Shown: positions 25,813 through 35,444, counted from the stretch's first letter. The stretch is 64,000 bases of DNA from Croceimicrobium sp965228705 (GCF_965228705.1 NZ_OZ245832.1:3224001-3288000); one strand, 5' to 3'. The notes: a model not told the origin generated them from the sequence alone. Numbers and translations: made by a program.

Positions 25813-26971
25813 ACAGGCCGAACATCCGCCCTATTTACAAGGCATTTATTACCTGCTTTTTGTTCTTTTAGGCTTTCGCCTGATGCGAACCTTACTGGCA
25901 CCCTGGCTGGGAGCAGATTTGGCCTTCGCTTTTCGTTCTGATAATTTTTTCAGCTTTAGTGGAGGTCAAGTTCGTCGTGGTTTAATTGGCGAAGTACTCC
26001 TCAGCTTGCAAAAGCTTGGCCTGCCCTCCGTACTTATTTATAGCCTCCTTTTAATCGTACTCTTCAGCTTTATTTACCTCTGGGTATTTCCACGTTTGCT
26101 TCGACCCTTTCGACCCTTGGAAATCATCTTGATATTAGTGAGTGGCTTTTTCTTAATGCCTTCGGTAGATCGGGAATTGCTGATGATTTTACCGGCCCTG
26201 TATTTCTTTTTGCGTCGTAAACAGGATTGGGGCTTTTATGGCTTAATAGCGCTCAGTGCCTTCATTCACGAATTATCCCTTTTGCTTTACTTCCCCTTTA
26301 TTTGGTCCTTATTTAGGGAGCTGCTCCAAAGCAAAAAATGGACACATTTAGTTCCGCTTTCAGCCATTGCTATCAGCTATGCCTCCGTGATCCTTATTAA
26401 AGGTTCCATGAGCCTGGATCCCGAACTTAATTATTGGCCGCAATTTGGGATTAGCGGCTTGGAAGATCGTTTCCTGTATACCTTTGCGGGTAAGGGCATA
26501 GTGGCCACTTTGAAATTGCATGCCTCCGTATTTTTAGGCGATCCCCAAGCTTGGATGGCCCTGCCGGGGATGATCAGCTATTTTGTGATCCTGTTACTAT
26601 TATTGCGGCGCTTCGGCGCAAGCCCAATGGTAATTTGCTATTATCTGGCCATTAACCTCATGCTTTTTGTGCTCACCATCGACTATGGTCGCTATTACTA
26701 TTTTCTCTTCCTCTTCTACCTCTTACTCACGCAAAGCGGTATGTTGGTTTCCGCCGAAAAAGCCTTGCAATCTTTCCGATTCTTAATGCCAGCTTTTGTA
26801 GGCAAAATCTTAAGCTTTCCCTTTTCGCATCGGGCCTTTAGCATTGCGCTGCTCATTTTTGCTTTGGCACCTTTTGGGTACTGGATTGGAGATACTTTGG
26901 CGCAGCCTGCTCTCTGGCAGGAATTGGAGCAATTAATAGATTTCAAACTACCCAAGTATGCCGGAGAATAA
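25805..26971 (+). CDS. Polytopic membrane protein, GT-C-like, unknown
   Basis: I do not recognise a family. The 388-residue protein has about nine to eleven hydrophobic segments. It has SGGQVRRGLIGEVL near residue 52 and SVDRELLMILPALYF (about 119-133), and IHELSLLLYFPF. Acidic residues in a loop after a membrane segment, next to a lipid-phosphate sugar synthase, suggest a GT-C-type glycosyltransferase or a polymerase/flippase-like protein. It overlaps the UbiA gene by 8 bp and the HAD gene by 14 bp, so the three are translationally linked. Confidence 0.75.
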   Translation: MFKQAEHPPYLQGIYYLLFVLLGFRLMRTLLAPWLGADLAFAFRSDNFFSFSGGQVRRGLIGEVLLSLQKLGLPSVLIYSLLLIVLFSFIYLWVFPRLLRPFRPLEIILILVSGFFLMPSVDRELLMILPALYFFLRRKQDWGFYGLIALSAFIHELSLLLYFPFIWSLFRELLQSKKWTHLVPLSAIAISYASVILIKGSMSLDPELNYWPQFGISGLEDRFLYTFAGKGIVATLKLHASVFLGDPQAWMALPGMISYFVILLLLLRRFGASPMVICYYLAINLMLFVLTIDYGRYYYFLFLFYLLLTQSGMLVSAEKALQSFRFLMPAFVGKILSFPFSHRAFSIALLIFALAPFGYWIGDTLAQPALWQELEQLIDFKLPKYAGE

Positions 26972-27587
26972 AGCCAGGACTTTAGTATTGCTCGACTTCG
27001 ATGGCACTCTGTTGGAAGGCGACATCTTTGCGGCTTTCCTTAAGCGGCGGCTGAAATCGCTCCGTATGAAAATTCGGGCATTAAGGGCAGTGCCATTTCT
27101 ATTGGCTTATAAGCTGGGGCTAATGTCTAATAGCAGTTCGAAAGAATCGGTTTTTAAAGTATTGTTTAAAGGAGAGTCGGAAAGTCATTTCATGAGCGAG
27201 GCAGCCGCCTTTTGGCAAAAGCGCGGTACTCAATTGAATCCTTTAATTCAGTCTAAAATTGAAGCGTACAAAAAGGGGGGTGCGGAGCTCTGTATCGTAT
27301 CCGCCAACTTCAGTTTATTGCTGGAGGCCTTTTGTGAGTTGCAGCCAGACTTTAAGCAAATCAGCACTTTAGTAGCCATCCAAAATGGAAAGATCACCGG
27401 TGCCTTTGATAGTCCCAATTGCCATGGCCCGGAAAAAGTGAAGCGGATTGAGGCAATTTATGGCCCAGTGCGCGATCAATATCAAAGCGTGCATGCCTAT
27501 GGCGACACCCAGGGCGATATTCCTATGTTGCAATGGGCGGATGAGGGCTATCTCCTCCAAAATGGCGCATGGCATAAAATTGATTAG
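26958..27587 (+). CDS. HAD-superfamily phosphatase (subclass IB)
   Basis: This 209-residue protein is a SerB-like HAD hydrolase. Motif I is LLDFDGTLLEGD with nucleophile Asp13 and acid Asp15. Motif II is Ser115 in IVSANFS, motif III Lys160 in GPEKVKRI, and motif IV YGDTQGDIPML with Asp183 and Asp187. In polyprenyl-phosphoribose pathways a phosphatase removes the 5-phosphate of the sugar, and HAD domains are often fused to UbiA domains. The overlap with the upstream genes supports that role, though it is inferred. Confidence 0.88.
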   Translation: MPENKARTLVLLDFDGTLLEGDIFAAFLKRRLKSLRMKIRALRAVPFLLAYKLGLMSNSSSKESVFKVLFKGESESHFMSEAAAFWQKRGTQLNPLIQSKIEAYKKGGAELCIVSANFSLLLEAFCELQPDFKQISTLVAIQNGKITGAFDSPNCHGPEKVKRIEAIYGPVRDQYQSVHAYGDTQGDIPMLQWADEGYLLQNGAWHKID

Positions 27588-27620
27588 CTTCAACCGGTCA
27601 AATCCTCAAGCCTATTTTAA

Positions 27621-28955
27621 GTGGATAAAAGATTTACTGTAATTGCCTCCTTAACCGTTGCTTTGGCCGGTTTCCTTTTTGGTTTCGATACCGTTGTAAT
27701 TTCCGGTGCCAATGAACCGATTAAAGCCTTATGGAATACCAGTTCCTGGTTTCATGGTTTCTTTATTATGAGCATGGCCCTTTGGGGTACGGTGATTGGC
27801 GCCTTTTTTGGCGGAATTCCTACCGATCGTTATGGTCGTAAAAAGGTTTTAATCTGGATTGGGGTGCTTTATTTTCTCTCCGCTTTGGGCTCGGCCCTGG
27901 CACCCGACCCTTATAGCTTTAGTTTTTTCCGCTTTATTGGTGGCCTGGGAGTGGGGGCCTCTTCAGTAGCAGCACCAGCTTATTTATCCGAAATCAGCTC
28001 GGCTCAAAACCGAGGCAAATTGGTGGCCCTCTATCAGTTCAATTTGGTTTTAGGAATCTTATTGGCTTTCATTTCCAACTATTCGCTTAAGGGTTTTGGC
28101 GGGGCAGACGATTGGCGCTATATGCTGGGCGTTGAGGCCATTCCGGCTCTCTTGTACTTAATTTTGGTATTGCGGGTTCCGCGCTCACCACGTTGGTTAT
28201 TGCTGCAAGGTCGGGTAGAAGAAGCGCGGAGTATTTTAGCCCAAATGTTGCCCAGTGCAGAGGCCGTTCAACAAACTCTGCAGACTATTCAAAAACATAT
28301 TGCAATCGAAGGGGGTAAGTCGGAAGGGCTCTTCCAAAAGAAGTTTAGCCGACCGATATTTTTAGCCTTTTGTATTGCTTTTTTTAATCAGCTTTCAGGA
28401 ATCAATTTTGTGCTCTACTATGCCCCGGTAATTCTGGAAAAATCGGGTTTTGCTGCCAGTGATTCGCTCTTGAGTTCGGTGTCTATTGGGGCTGTGAACC
28501 TTATCTTTACCATGGTAGGCTTAAGCCTTATTGATCGCTTGGGCCGACGTACCCTCATGTATCTGGGTTCCTTCGCCTATATCATTGGCTTGGGAATGAT
28601 ATCCTATGCTTTTTATACCGATGCCGCTCCTATGTTTAGCCTGATATTCATTTTGGTGTTTATTACTGGTCATGCTATTGGTCAAGGGGCAGTAATTTGG
28701 GTTTTCATATCCGAGATTTTCCCCAATTCGGTGCGAGGGAAAGGGCAGGCTTTCGGATCCAGTGTGCATTGGGTATTGGCAGCGCTCATTACCCTTTTGG
28801 GTGAGGTGGTGATCGAATCGGTTCCCGCCTGGACCATCTTCGCCTTCTTTGCTGCTTTTATGGTGCTGCAATTGGCTTTCACTCATTTTATTATGCCCGA
28901 AACCAAAGGCAAATCTTTGGAGTCGGTTGAAGATGAGGTAGCTTTAGAGCTTTAG
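27621..28955 (+). CDS. MFS sugar porter
   Basis: This 444-residue transporter belongs to the sugar porter family of the major facilitator superfamily, with 12 predicted helices. Signatures are GGIPTDRYGRKKVL after helix 2, a second DRLGRRTLMY after helix 8, and PETKGKSLE at the end of helix 12. The FLFGFDTVVISGAN opening is the normal first-helix motif. The start is a GTG at 27621. The substrate is probably a monosaccharide, given the PfkB kinase 9 bp downstream; the pair looks like uptake and phosphorylation of a sugar such as fructose. Confidence 0.9.
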   Translation: MDKRFTVIASLTVALAGFLFGFDTVVISGANEPIKALWNTSSWFHGFFIMSMALWGTVIGAFFGGIPTDRYGRKKVLIWIGVLYFLSALGSALAPDPYSFSFFRFIGGLGVGASSVAAPAYLSEISSAQNRGKLVALYQFNLVLGILLAFISNYSLKGFGGADDWRYMLGVEAIPALLYLILVLRVPRSPRWLLLQGRVEEARSILAQMLPSAEAVQQTLQTIQKHIAIEGGKSEGLFQKKFSRPIFLAFCIAFFNQLSGINFVLYYAPVILEKSGFAASDSLLSSVSIGAVNLIFTMVGLSLIDRLGRRTLMYLGSFAYIIGLGMISYAFYTDAAPMFSLIFILVFITGHAIGQGAVIWVFISEIFPNSVRGKGQAFGSSVHWVLAALITLLGEVVIESVPAWTIFAFFAAFMVLQLAFTHFIMPETKGKSLESVEDEVALEL

Positions 28956-28964
28956 CTTCGGCTT

Positions 28965-29846
28965 ATGAAGGTGTTGAGCTTTGGCGAAATTGTATTCGAT
29001 CAGATTGGCGATTCTGCTCATTTGGGAGGCGCGCCTTTAAATTTTGCTGCGCACGCTCAGGCCTTGGGAGCGGAATCTTTTATGCTCTCTGCTTTAGGTA
29101 CTGATGATCTGGCCACCAAGACATTGCATCAATTACAAGCCTGGGGCATAAACACTTCCAAGGTTCAGCAATTTGATCAATATGAAAGCGGCAAAGTATT
29201 GATAGAGCTACAAGCTGGGCACACGAGCTATGAGATACTGAGTCCCGCGGCCTATGATTTTATTCCTTTTGATGCCCAATGGGCTGAGGAGCACCGATCA
29301 GATTTCGAGCTTTTTTATTTCGGGACCCTCGCTCAAAGAAATGCTCAGAGTAAGAAGGCCTTGTTTGATTATCTGGAGCATATGCAGTTTAATGAAGTTT
29401 TTTTCGACTGTAATCTGCGTCAGTCTTTTTACAGTAAGGAGATTCTGCAAAAATCCTTGCAGGCAGCAAGTTTGTTTAAGCTCAATGATGAGGAATTAAA
29501 GGTCCTAAGCCTCTTGCTTTACAATCGAGAGCAGAGCGAGCAGGACTTTTGTAGGGCCCTAATTCAGGATTATGATTTAATGGCGGTAATTCTTACTGCT
29601 GGTGCCCGGGGAGCCTATGTGGCTCAGGTTTCGGAATGGTTTTTTGCTCCGGCCACATCGGTGGAAGTACAGGATACCGTAGGAGCAGGTGATGCCTTTA
29701 GTGCCGCCTTTTGCAGTAATTTCTTAAATGGGAAAGATGCGCTTAGCTCGCTTAAGGCGGCCAATCGATTAGGAGCTTTTGTGGCTTCCAAAAGAGCAGC
29801 GGTTCCTGAAATACCCAGTGATCTGAAAGCAGAAATTTTAGGCTAG
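28965..29846 (+). CDS. PfkB-family carbohydrate kinase (fructokinase-like)
   Basis: The 293-residue kinase has the N-terminal glycine site GGAPLNFAAHAQALGAESF (about 21-39) and the C-terminal PfkB signature DTVGAGDAFSAAF (237-249), with Asp243 as catalytic base. The group is fructokinase-like. It is 9 bp after the sugar porter and is likely co-transcribed with it. The exact sugar is not shown by sequence. Confidence 0.9.
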   Translation: MKVLSFGEIVFDQIGDSAHLGGAPLNFAAHAQALGAESFMLSALGTDDLATKTLHQLQAWGINTSKVQQFDQYESGKVLIELQAGHTSYEILSPAAYDFIPFDAQWAEEHRSDFELFYFGTLAQRNAQSKKALFDYLEHMQFNEVFFDCNLRQSFYSKEILQKSLQAASLFKLNDEELKVLSLLLYNREQSEQDFCRALIQDYDLMAVILTAGARGAYVAQVSEWFFAPATSVEVQDTVGAGDAFSAAFCSNFLNGKDALSSLKAANRLGAFVASKRAAVPEIPSDLKAEILG

Positions 29847-29892
29847 CATTCAACATAATTTAGGAATTGACGTTTTCGCTAAAAATTGAGCG

Positions 29893-30615
29893 ATGAAGCG
29901 ATTAACATTCCTAAGCCTTGTTCTCCTTTCGGCCTTGAGCCTTAAAGCTCAAGAAGACAGCACGGAAGCAAACATGCATCTATATGTGCAGGCTGGTGGC
30001 GCCTTGGCTTATACGCCCCTTAGTAATTTGAATGACTTTCTCAACTTCAAAACCAGCTTGCGGGCGGCTAATCCCAGTACCATGTTGGGCTTTAGTTTTA
30101 GAAGTGATAGATTGGAGAGCACCGCTTTATTTCATCGCTATGTAACGGCTGAGTCGGATGGGGAAAGCATTAATATCAGTCAGGCTACTGTGCGAATGGC
30201 AGTGCCTATCGATATTGGGAAAAGATTGCAATGGGTGCCTGGTGTCGACTTACAAATCCTTACCGGTCGTTATGAGCAGCTCACCGCAGATTTCTCGCAA
30301 CTGGATCCCTTGCCCATTGGGAATGTGAGTCAATGGAATTTTGAGCAGATGGGCTTGGCCCTCAATAATGAGTTGCGTTGGATTTTTGAGGATTACCATT
30401 TTGCCATGGCTCCCGATGAAATCTTTATGGAGGCTAATGTAGGCTTGCCAGTTGGACCGGGCTTTTTCGAATACCGCAATCGCCATTCTTATACCAATAC
30501 CCGCACTCCTTTATTCCCTTATAACTGGCATATCTTGATTGGTCTCCGTTATAAAATGAAGAGCTTTTCACTGAAAAAGGAGACCGAAAAATCAGGCCTC
30601 GAGCCAAAAGCGTAA
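29893..30615 (+). CDS. Exported hypothetical protein, possibly outer-membrane barrel
   Basis: The 240-residue protein has a clear signal peptide (MKRLTFLSLVLLSALSLKAQ). The mature part alternates short polar and hydrophobic stretches as in a beta-barrel or lipocalin-like protein. No family is recognised. Its last 24 bp overlap the convergent GyrI-like gene. It is about 46 bp after the kinase and could be read from that operon or its own promoter. Confidence 0.72.
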   Translation: MKRLTFLSLVLLSALSLKAQEDSTEANMHLYVQAGGALAYTPLSNLNDFLNFKTSLRAANPSTMLGFSFRSDRLESTALFHRYVTAESDGESINISQATVRMAVPIDIGKRLQWVPGVDLQILTGRYEQLTADFSQLDPLPIGNVSQWNFEQMGLALNNELRWIFEDYHFAMAPDEIFMEANVGLPVGPGFFEYRNRHSYTNTRTPLFPYNWHILIGLRYKMKSFSLKKETEKSGLEPKA

Positions 30616-31218
30616 AACGGTTTTAAGTTTGGCGGGTTCTACCTTACGGGTATCGCTGAGGTAGATTTCTCGGTGAATTTTACTGGCGCGCTTTAATCCT
30701 TGCTCTTCGGCGAAAGCCTCCATTTGCTCAAAGCTGGCCGGCTCATCATCGTAGGGTCCGAGGTGCAGCATTTGAATGCAGTCGCCATCTTCGATACTTT
30801 CAAATTTCACTTGCTCCAAAAGGGGATTGGGCTTTTCTTTTTTAAGCCATTCAATTACTTCCAAAGCATAGTCTTTAGTAACGAAACCTGGCTGGCGAAT
30901 CATCAGTCGATAAACTAAATCATCTTTGTCAAAGCTGCCATCGTAATTGGCGCGACCTTTTTCATTCAAATCCCAAATCCCTTCGAGGGGATAAACAGTA
31001 TAATCTTGATAGCCTTGGGGAGCGCGATTTTTCTTGGGGCTCATCCGAATGGCATAGGAGAGGGCATAAAGTTGGCCTACCACTTCGGCGAAAGCCTCCG
31101 AATTGGGATTACCCGCCCCATTTATCACATAAAAATTGAAGGCGGGAATTTGCACCCGTTCGGGTTTGTTTTTCGGAAGATAAATTGCTTTTTCCTGCTT
31201 ACGCCATTCCTGTTTCAT
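30592..31218 (-). CDS. GyrI-like small-molecule-binding protein
   Basis: This 208-residue protein resembles the free-standing GyrI-like (SBP_bac-type effector-binding) proteins: VQIPAFNFYVINGAGNPNSE, ALSYAIRMSPK, PLEGIWDL and the C-terminal HLGPYDDEPASFEQMEAFA. The binding pocket is used for small ligands in this fold; the ligand here is not known. It has no DNA-binding domain. It follows the YrdB-like gene by 10 bp. Confidence 0.85.
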   Translation of the reverse strand: MKQEWRKQEKAIYLPKNKPERVQIPAFNFYVINGAGNPNSEAFAEVVGQLYALSYAIRMSPKKNRAPQGYQDYTVYPLEGIWDLNEKGRANYDGSFDKDDLVYRLMIRQPGFVTKDYALEVIEWLKKEKPNPLLEQVKFESIEDGDCIQMLHLGPYDDEPASFEQMEAFAEEQGLKRASKIHREIYLSDTRKVEPAKLKTVLRFWLEA

Positions 31219-31228
31219 AGTCTTGGTT

Positions 31229-31597
31229 TTATTGTTTCCATAACCAACGCAGTCGGTCGAGGTAAAGTAAGTGATGCAGTACTAAAAGGGCGGCCATTGC
31301 TAAGGCAATTTTATTCTGACCGGATTTATAAAAGGCCCAAAGTCCGAAGCCAAATACAGCTAGCTCCAGTGCAAGGCGAAGTTTGCCAGAAATGGGAATG
31401 GGCGCATTACCGGATCGACTCGGGTCGCCAGGCACGGCGAATGTGCCCCAGAGGCTCATCATGAGCAAAGGCAAGCCTATGCCGGTTAAATATTGTAACC
31501 AACCTTCATAGCTCTGCCAGCCCCAATAGCCAACACCCACTAGAGCGCCTATTTCCAGGAAAAAACGCAGGGCCAGATTAAATTCCTTTAGCTTCAT
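31229..31597 (-). CDS. YrdB/DUF2568 small membrane protein
   Basis: The 122-residue protein has four hydrophobic segments and the YrdB-like opening LKEFNLALRFFLEIGALVG, with LPLLMMSLWGTFAVPGDPSR in the middle. The start at 31597 (MKLKEFN) is preferred over an upstream codon at 31666, because the family begins here. It overlaps the preceding gene by 20 bp. Function unknown. Confidence 0.82.
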   Translation of the reverse strand: MKLKEFNLALRFFLEIGALVGVGYWGWQSYEGWLQYLTGIGLPLLMMSLWGTFAVPGDPSRSGNAPIPISGKLRLALELAVFGFGLWAFYKSGQNKIALAMAALLVLHHLLYLDRLRWLWKQ

Positions 31598-33428
31598 CAA
31601 ATTTGCGATCGAAGTTAAATTGATAATAGGAGATAGCTCCGTAATCTTCAAAATAAGGTAGGCCATCTAGCATTACCGCTGGCACCTTAATTTTTTGGCT
31701 TTCGGAGTAGATATAGCGATCCTTTTTCACTAAGATTTTAATGCGCGCATTTACCAGATAATTTCCACTGGCAATGGTGGTTTTAAGGCGAAGACCTTCC
31801 ATGGGTGCCAAGCTGAGTAGATGGCTTGGGTCCTGGTAGTTTTCGGCCTCAAATCGACTTATAGTACGCCACTTTCCGGGACTTAGTTCATATTGTAGCC
31901 AAGCTTCCACCTGATCGCCATAACCAATAATAGAGGCGCTGTCTTTTTGGGTGTTTACCAATTCGATTGTAAGCTTTTGATCTTGAGCTTCGAATTTCAC
32001 TTGCAGTCGATTGCGAGCCAAAGAGCCTCTGCGATTCAATTTAAAACGACTATCAGCCTTAAGTTCCAAATTGGGAGAGAATATATCCGGCAATGTTAGC
32101 GGGTAGAATTCCGGGGCGGCCTCAAAGGCAAATTCCTGCCCTTCTTTATTGAGCCATAAAATTTGCTCTTCTTTAAGCATTAGGTGTTCTTCGGCCAGTT
32201 CTGGGTTGCGGCCAATAAGAGGAGAGCTAATCCAAAGATTAGGATAGATTTCAGGCGGGAAGCGATATTGCTCTTCACTGATTTTGCCTTTTTCGATATG
32301 GTGATAGGCCCATTTTTTGGCTTTGAAGGGCTCATTGCTATTAGAGCCAAAAATGCGGCCATCGGCTAATCCATAAGGATGTACAAAACGCCAGGGTAAA
32401 AGCATTAAGCTGTCTTGGCGCTTATCGTAGCGAAACCAATCCATTTGGATGCGCACAATAAGATAATGGCGATCATCGGAGGCTAATGCCTCATCAAAAA
32501 GATAACGCCCTTCCAAATTCCGGTCGTCACCATCATAGCATAGCCATTTATCGGTACCTCTTAATTGGGCTACCCCTTCATCCGCGAAAGCTTCACTGAG
32601 ATAAACCGCAGGGCCAAAGCTGTTCTTTTGACCGCGAAAGAGGCAAGAGCTGGCGTCAATCAATGGAAAAGAACTGAGCTCATTTTCATATTGCTTCTTA
32701 AGCTGGCCAAGAGTATCGGCAAAGAAGTAATGGTTCCAAACCATTTGGGGACCGCGGTAATAGGCACGTGCTTTTTGGTTTTCTACCAATAATTGACCTT
32801 TGTTATTGTAGAGATTATAGAGTCCGTTTTTTTGAATGATGATGTGCCCCTGCTGATTGAAAGCCAAACTGTCTACCTCTTCAAAGCTTTGCAAGAAAGA
32901 GATCTGACCGCTGCGCGAATGGTATTGTTTAACCTGGGCAAGCTCTTTGTTCCATTCGAGGATGCCGATTTTTTCACCTACAAATAGAGGGTTTTGAGTG
33001 CTGAGCAGGGTATCTCCCTTGCGGTTGATCAAGTGATTTTTATTGGCGGAAATGAGCAATACTTCATCAAAGACCTCCGGGGCTTTGGGCCAATCTATTT
33101 CGCCAATGATCAATCCCAAATCACTTAAATAACGATAGTGATTATCGCTTTTAATGAGGGCAAAATGATTTTTAAAGGGATAGGCAATAGCGTAGCTCTT
33201 ATCAAAACTGGGCTTGTAGTTAAAGCTGTTGAGGTAGAAGAATTCTCCCTGATCATAAGCTAACCAAAACTCGCCACTGCGAGGATGAATGTATTCGTAA
33301 GGACGATCGCTGAGGGTGTCGCCATCTTCATCCAAAAGGTGATAGCCATCCATTCCACGCACCGGAACTTGGGCCTGGGCAATCGAGCAAAGCAAAAGGA
33401 GACAAATAAATCGGAAAACCTGTGACAT
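31578..33428 (-). CDS. Exported protein with degenerate WG-type repeats
   Basis: The 616-residue protein starts at 33428 with a signal peptide MSQVFRFICLLLLCSIAQAQ; the longer in-frame start at 33554 adds 42 unlikely residues. The first half has repeated units such as GYHLLDEDGDTLSDRPYEYI, NHLINRKGDTLLS and LYNLYNNKGQLLVEN, which look like degenerate WG/KWG beta repeats. The second half is a beta-rich domain of unknown type. It is the first gene of the minus run with the YrdB-like and GyrI-like genes. Function unknown. Confidence 0.78.
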   Translation of the reverse strand: MSQVFRFICLLLLCSIAQAQVPVRGMDGYHLLDEDGDTLSDRPYEYIHPRSGEFWLAYDQGEFFYLNSFNYKPSFDKSYAIAYPFKNHFALIKSDNHYRYLSDLGLIIGEIDWPKAPEVFDEVLLISANKNHLINRKGDTLLSTQNPLFVGEKIGILEWNKELAQVKQYHSRSGQISFLQSFEEVDSLAFNQQGHIIIQKNGLYNLYNNKGQLLVENQKARAYYRGPQMVWNHYFFADTLGQLKKQYENELSSFPLIDASSCLFRGQKNSFGPAVYLSEAFADEGVAQLRGTDKWLCYDGDDRNLEGRYLFDEALASDDRHYLIVRIQMDWFRYDKRQDSLMLLPWRFVHPYGLADGRIFGSNSNEPFKAKKWAYHHIEKGKISEEQYRFPPEIYPNLWISSPLIGRNPELAEEHLMLKEEQILWLNKEGQEFAFEAAPEFYPLTLPDIFSPNLELKADSRFKLNRRGSLARNRLQVKFEAQDQKLTIELVNTQKDSASIIGYGDQVEAWLQYELSPGKWRTISRFEAENYQDPSHLLSLAPMEGLRLKTTIASGNYLVNARIKILVKKDRYIYSESQKIKVPAVMLDGLPYFEDYGAISYYQFNFDRKFDEAKGI

Positions 33429-33717
33429 ACCAAAAGGCAGCAGGAGGGGGTCGGTGATCGTGGGGCAAGGTGCTAATTTTGTGCCAGATTTGGAAATTGA
33501 TAGTTTAATATTCGCATTCAATGAAAAGCAACCAAATTGAGGACTCCTTATCAATAAAGTGGCCTTTGATTAATTCATTTCAACCCTTTTGCTTTCTGCG
33601 ACTGATGGTCAATGCTAAAAGGGAAAAGAAAAAGGACTCTGATTATTCTAAATATTGCCCACGAGAAGAGGCTCCTTTGTGGATTATGCTCGAACGCTTT
33701 TAAATCTTAAGCCTAGT

Positions 33718-34428
33718 ATGAAATTATCAATTCAGTTTACGGTATTAATGCTCCTTTCTCTTCAGCTGTGTAGCCGGGATATTCAGGAATGTGGTTTTAG
33801 GCCAGGCTTGAAAATAGATGATCAACTGATAAGTTTAAAGGACTCCATTGCAGGATCAGACACCTTACTTCTTTACCGTCATTGGCCTTCTATGAATGGG
33901 CAGAATGGTTATGGTAAAGCGATTCTAATTAGAGAGGGAAAGGTTTACCGCAAAAGATTTGACTTCATCAATGAATCGCTTGATATAGAAGCTTCGGAAT
34001 GGGAGTTGGCACCGGAGGCGCAGCCCGTTATTCAGCAAATAAATAAAGTTGCTGCCAAGAAAGATTCATTCTATCAAGATCCTACCTATAGTATTAGCCA
34101 TGATGGAATGCAGGTACTGGAGGTGTACGCTGGAAAGAAATTGTATTATTCGTATTGTGATTTCGATTCATGGCTTGCTGCTAACCCTACAAATAATCAG
34201 ATGGCAGTTTTGAAGACTTTACAGGATTCTGGGAGATCTTTTAGCATCAGTTATAGCTATCAAGTCCATCAATGGCTGTCTGGAAAGTCAGTACCGAATT
34301 TTGATCCAAATCTTTACATAAGTGATGCGGATACGAACAAGTATATTTTCATTTATACACATCATAAGTTCCTTTGGTTCAGAGATAAGTATCAATGGAA
34401 TGGCAAAGCTTGGGAGAAGCTAGATTGA
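33718..34428 (+). CDS. Hypothetical lipoprotein
   Basis: The 236-residue protein starts at 33718 with MKLSIQFTVLMLLSLQLCSR, which reads as a lipoprotein signal with LSLQLC. The rest has no family I can name; it contains WPSMNGQNGYGKAI and ends in KFLWFRDKYQWNGKAWEKL. Base composition looks more AT-rich than its neighbours. A longer frame from 33655 would lack the signal. Confidence 0.62.
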   Translation: MKLSIQFTVLMLLSLQLCSRDIQECGFRPGLKIDDQLISLKDSIAGSDTLLLYRHWPSMNGQNGYGKAILIREGKVYRKRFDFINESLDIEASEWELAPEAQPVIQQINKVAAKKDSFYQDPTYSISHDGMQVLEVYAGKKLYYSYCDFDSWLAANPTNNQMAVLKTLQDSGRSFSISYSYQVHQWLSGKSVPNFDPNLYISDADTNKYIFIYTHHKFLWFRDKYQWNGKAWEKLD

Positions 34429-34445
34429 TCTTTTAGAAAGAATGT

Positions 34446-34913
34446 TTAATCCCAAATATTCGGCCTGGGAACCTCCATCAAGCGCAGATAAGTAAGGAAT
34501 TGCCCGGCATGTACCGATTCATGGTAGGCGGTACGCAAGAGGTAATCGCCTAGTATTTTGGCTTCTGGAACACCAGGATGATAAACTAGGCTTTCACTTA
34601 ATTCTGGATCGCTATAATGACTAATCTGATCCAAAAAAGCCTGACGATGTTCTCGGGCTATTTCCAGTTCCTGGTCTAAGGACTCAATGGCCAGATCAGC
34701 CCAAGGGCTTTGGTATCCCCGCATATCTGCTCCTCTTATTATTTGCATCCAACCGTGATCGGCAGCCAATACATGGCGAATCATTTCGGCCGCGCTTTGC
34801 GCCTTGGGATCGGGGCGCCAATGAAATTGAGAAGGGGGTAAACTGCGCCAGAGCATTAAACTGCGCCGACGCGTATTTTCTAAATGTTTGAGGATGAATT
34901 TGGCTTGCGACAT
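34446..34913 (-). CDS. DinB-family protein
   Basis: The 155-residue four-helix protein matches the DinB/DUF664 superfamily. The metal ligands are likely His47 in MIRHVLAADHGW, and His131 and His135 in AYHESVHAGQFL. Such proteins include thiol-dependent metal enzymes; the reaction here is not known. The gene is convergent with the lipoprotein gene, with a 17-bp gap. Confidence 0.87.
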   Translation of the reverse strand: MSQAKFILKHLENTRRRSLMLWRSLPPSQFHWRPDPKAQSAAEMIRHVLAADHGWMQIIRGADMRGYQSPWADLAIESLDQELEIAREHRQAFLDQISHYSDPELSESLVYHPGVPEAKILGDYLLRTAYHESVHAGQFLTYLRLMEVPRPNIWD

Positions 34914-35171
34914 TTTAAGGTTTTTTGATTTGTTGAAGGACTTTTATGATTCGTTTCGGCCTTCCAAAGAATCACTCCGGCTCTTTAGTAGCTAGGTCTT
35001 TGCACTCTATTTTCATGAGTGATTTCAATTCCATCGAGCCTTTCTGTAAATTGGTGAATGCTGAGGTTGATGTGCTCTAACAGCCTCTCCTCAGGCTTCA
35101 AGTTGGCGGGGAGTTTCAGTGTAACCTCCTTAATTAGGAGGTTCAGATTTACTCACTCGGCGCCCATTTAT

Positions 35172-35444
35172 TTAAGGACTAAAATCTGAATTGTGCAGTT
35201 CCCATTGATCTGATTGGTTTGATGTACTATGCTTGCTGCTTGACCAGTCCTTTTTTGGCTTTGATGTTAAAGCAAAAATCAAGGCCGACCATACCACCGG
35301 CAGACACCAGATTAGAATCAAATTTAATCGCAAGCGAGGAGGATCTACCTTGAAATAGATGCTAGCTCTGTGACTGGCGAGACTATTGATGAAAATAATG
35401 GACGCAATACTGATGGTTGGAATCAGCCAATTCGGTTCAGGCAT
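35172..35444 (-). CDS. Small hypothetical membrane protein
   Basis: This 90-residue open frame has two hydrophobic segments, WLIPTISIASIIFINSLA and LILIWCLPVVWSALIFALT, followed by a polar KPKKDW tail. The layout resembles a PLD-nuclease N-terminal-type membrane hairpin. It stands alone between two minus-strand genes. I judge it real with modest confidence. Confidence 0.5.
   Translation of the reverse strand: MPEPNWLIPTISIASIIFINSLASHRASIYFKVDPPRLRLNLILIWCLPVVWSALIFALTSKPKKDWSSSKHSTSNQSDQWELHNSDFSP

Noticed and set aside
31666..31666. The longer start of the YrdB-like gene
   Set aside because: It adds residues encoded within the upstream gene and does not fit the family's N-terminus.
34946..35080. 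A 44-codon plus-strand frame between DinB and the small membrane gene
   Set aside because: No ribosome site, no hydrophobic segment and no conserved look; probably chance.
35123..35143. AACCTCCT/AGGAGGTT inverted repeat taken as a terminator
   Set aside because: No T-run on either strand; kept out of the feature list as a terminator.
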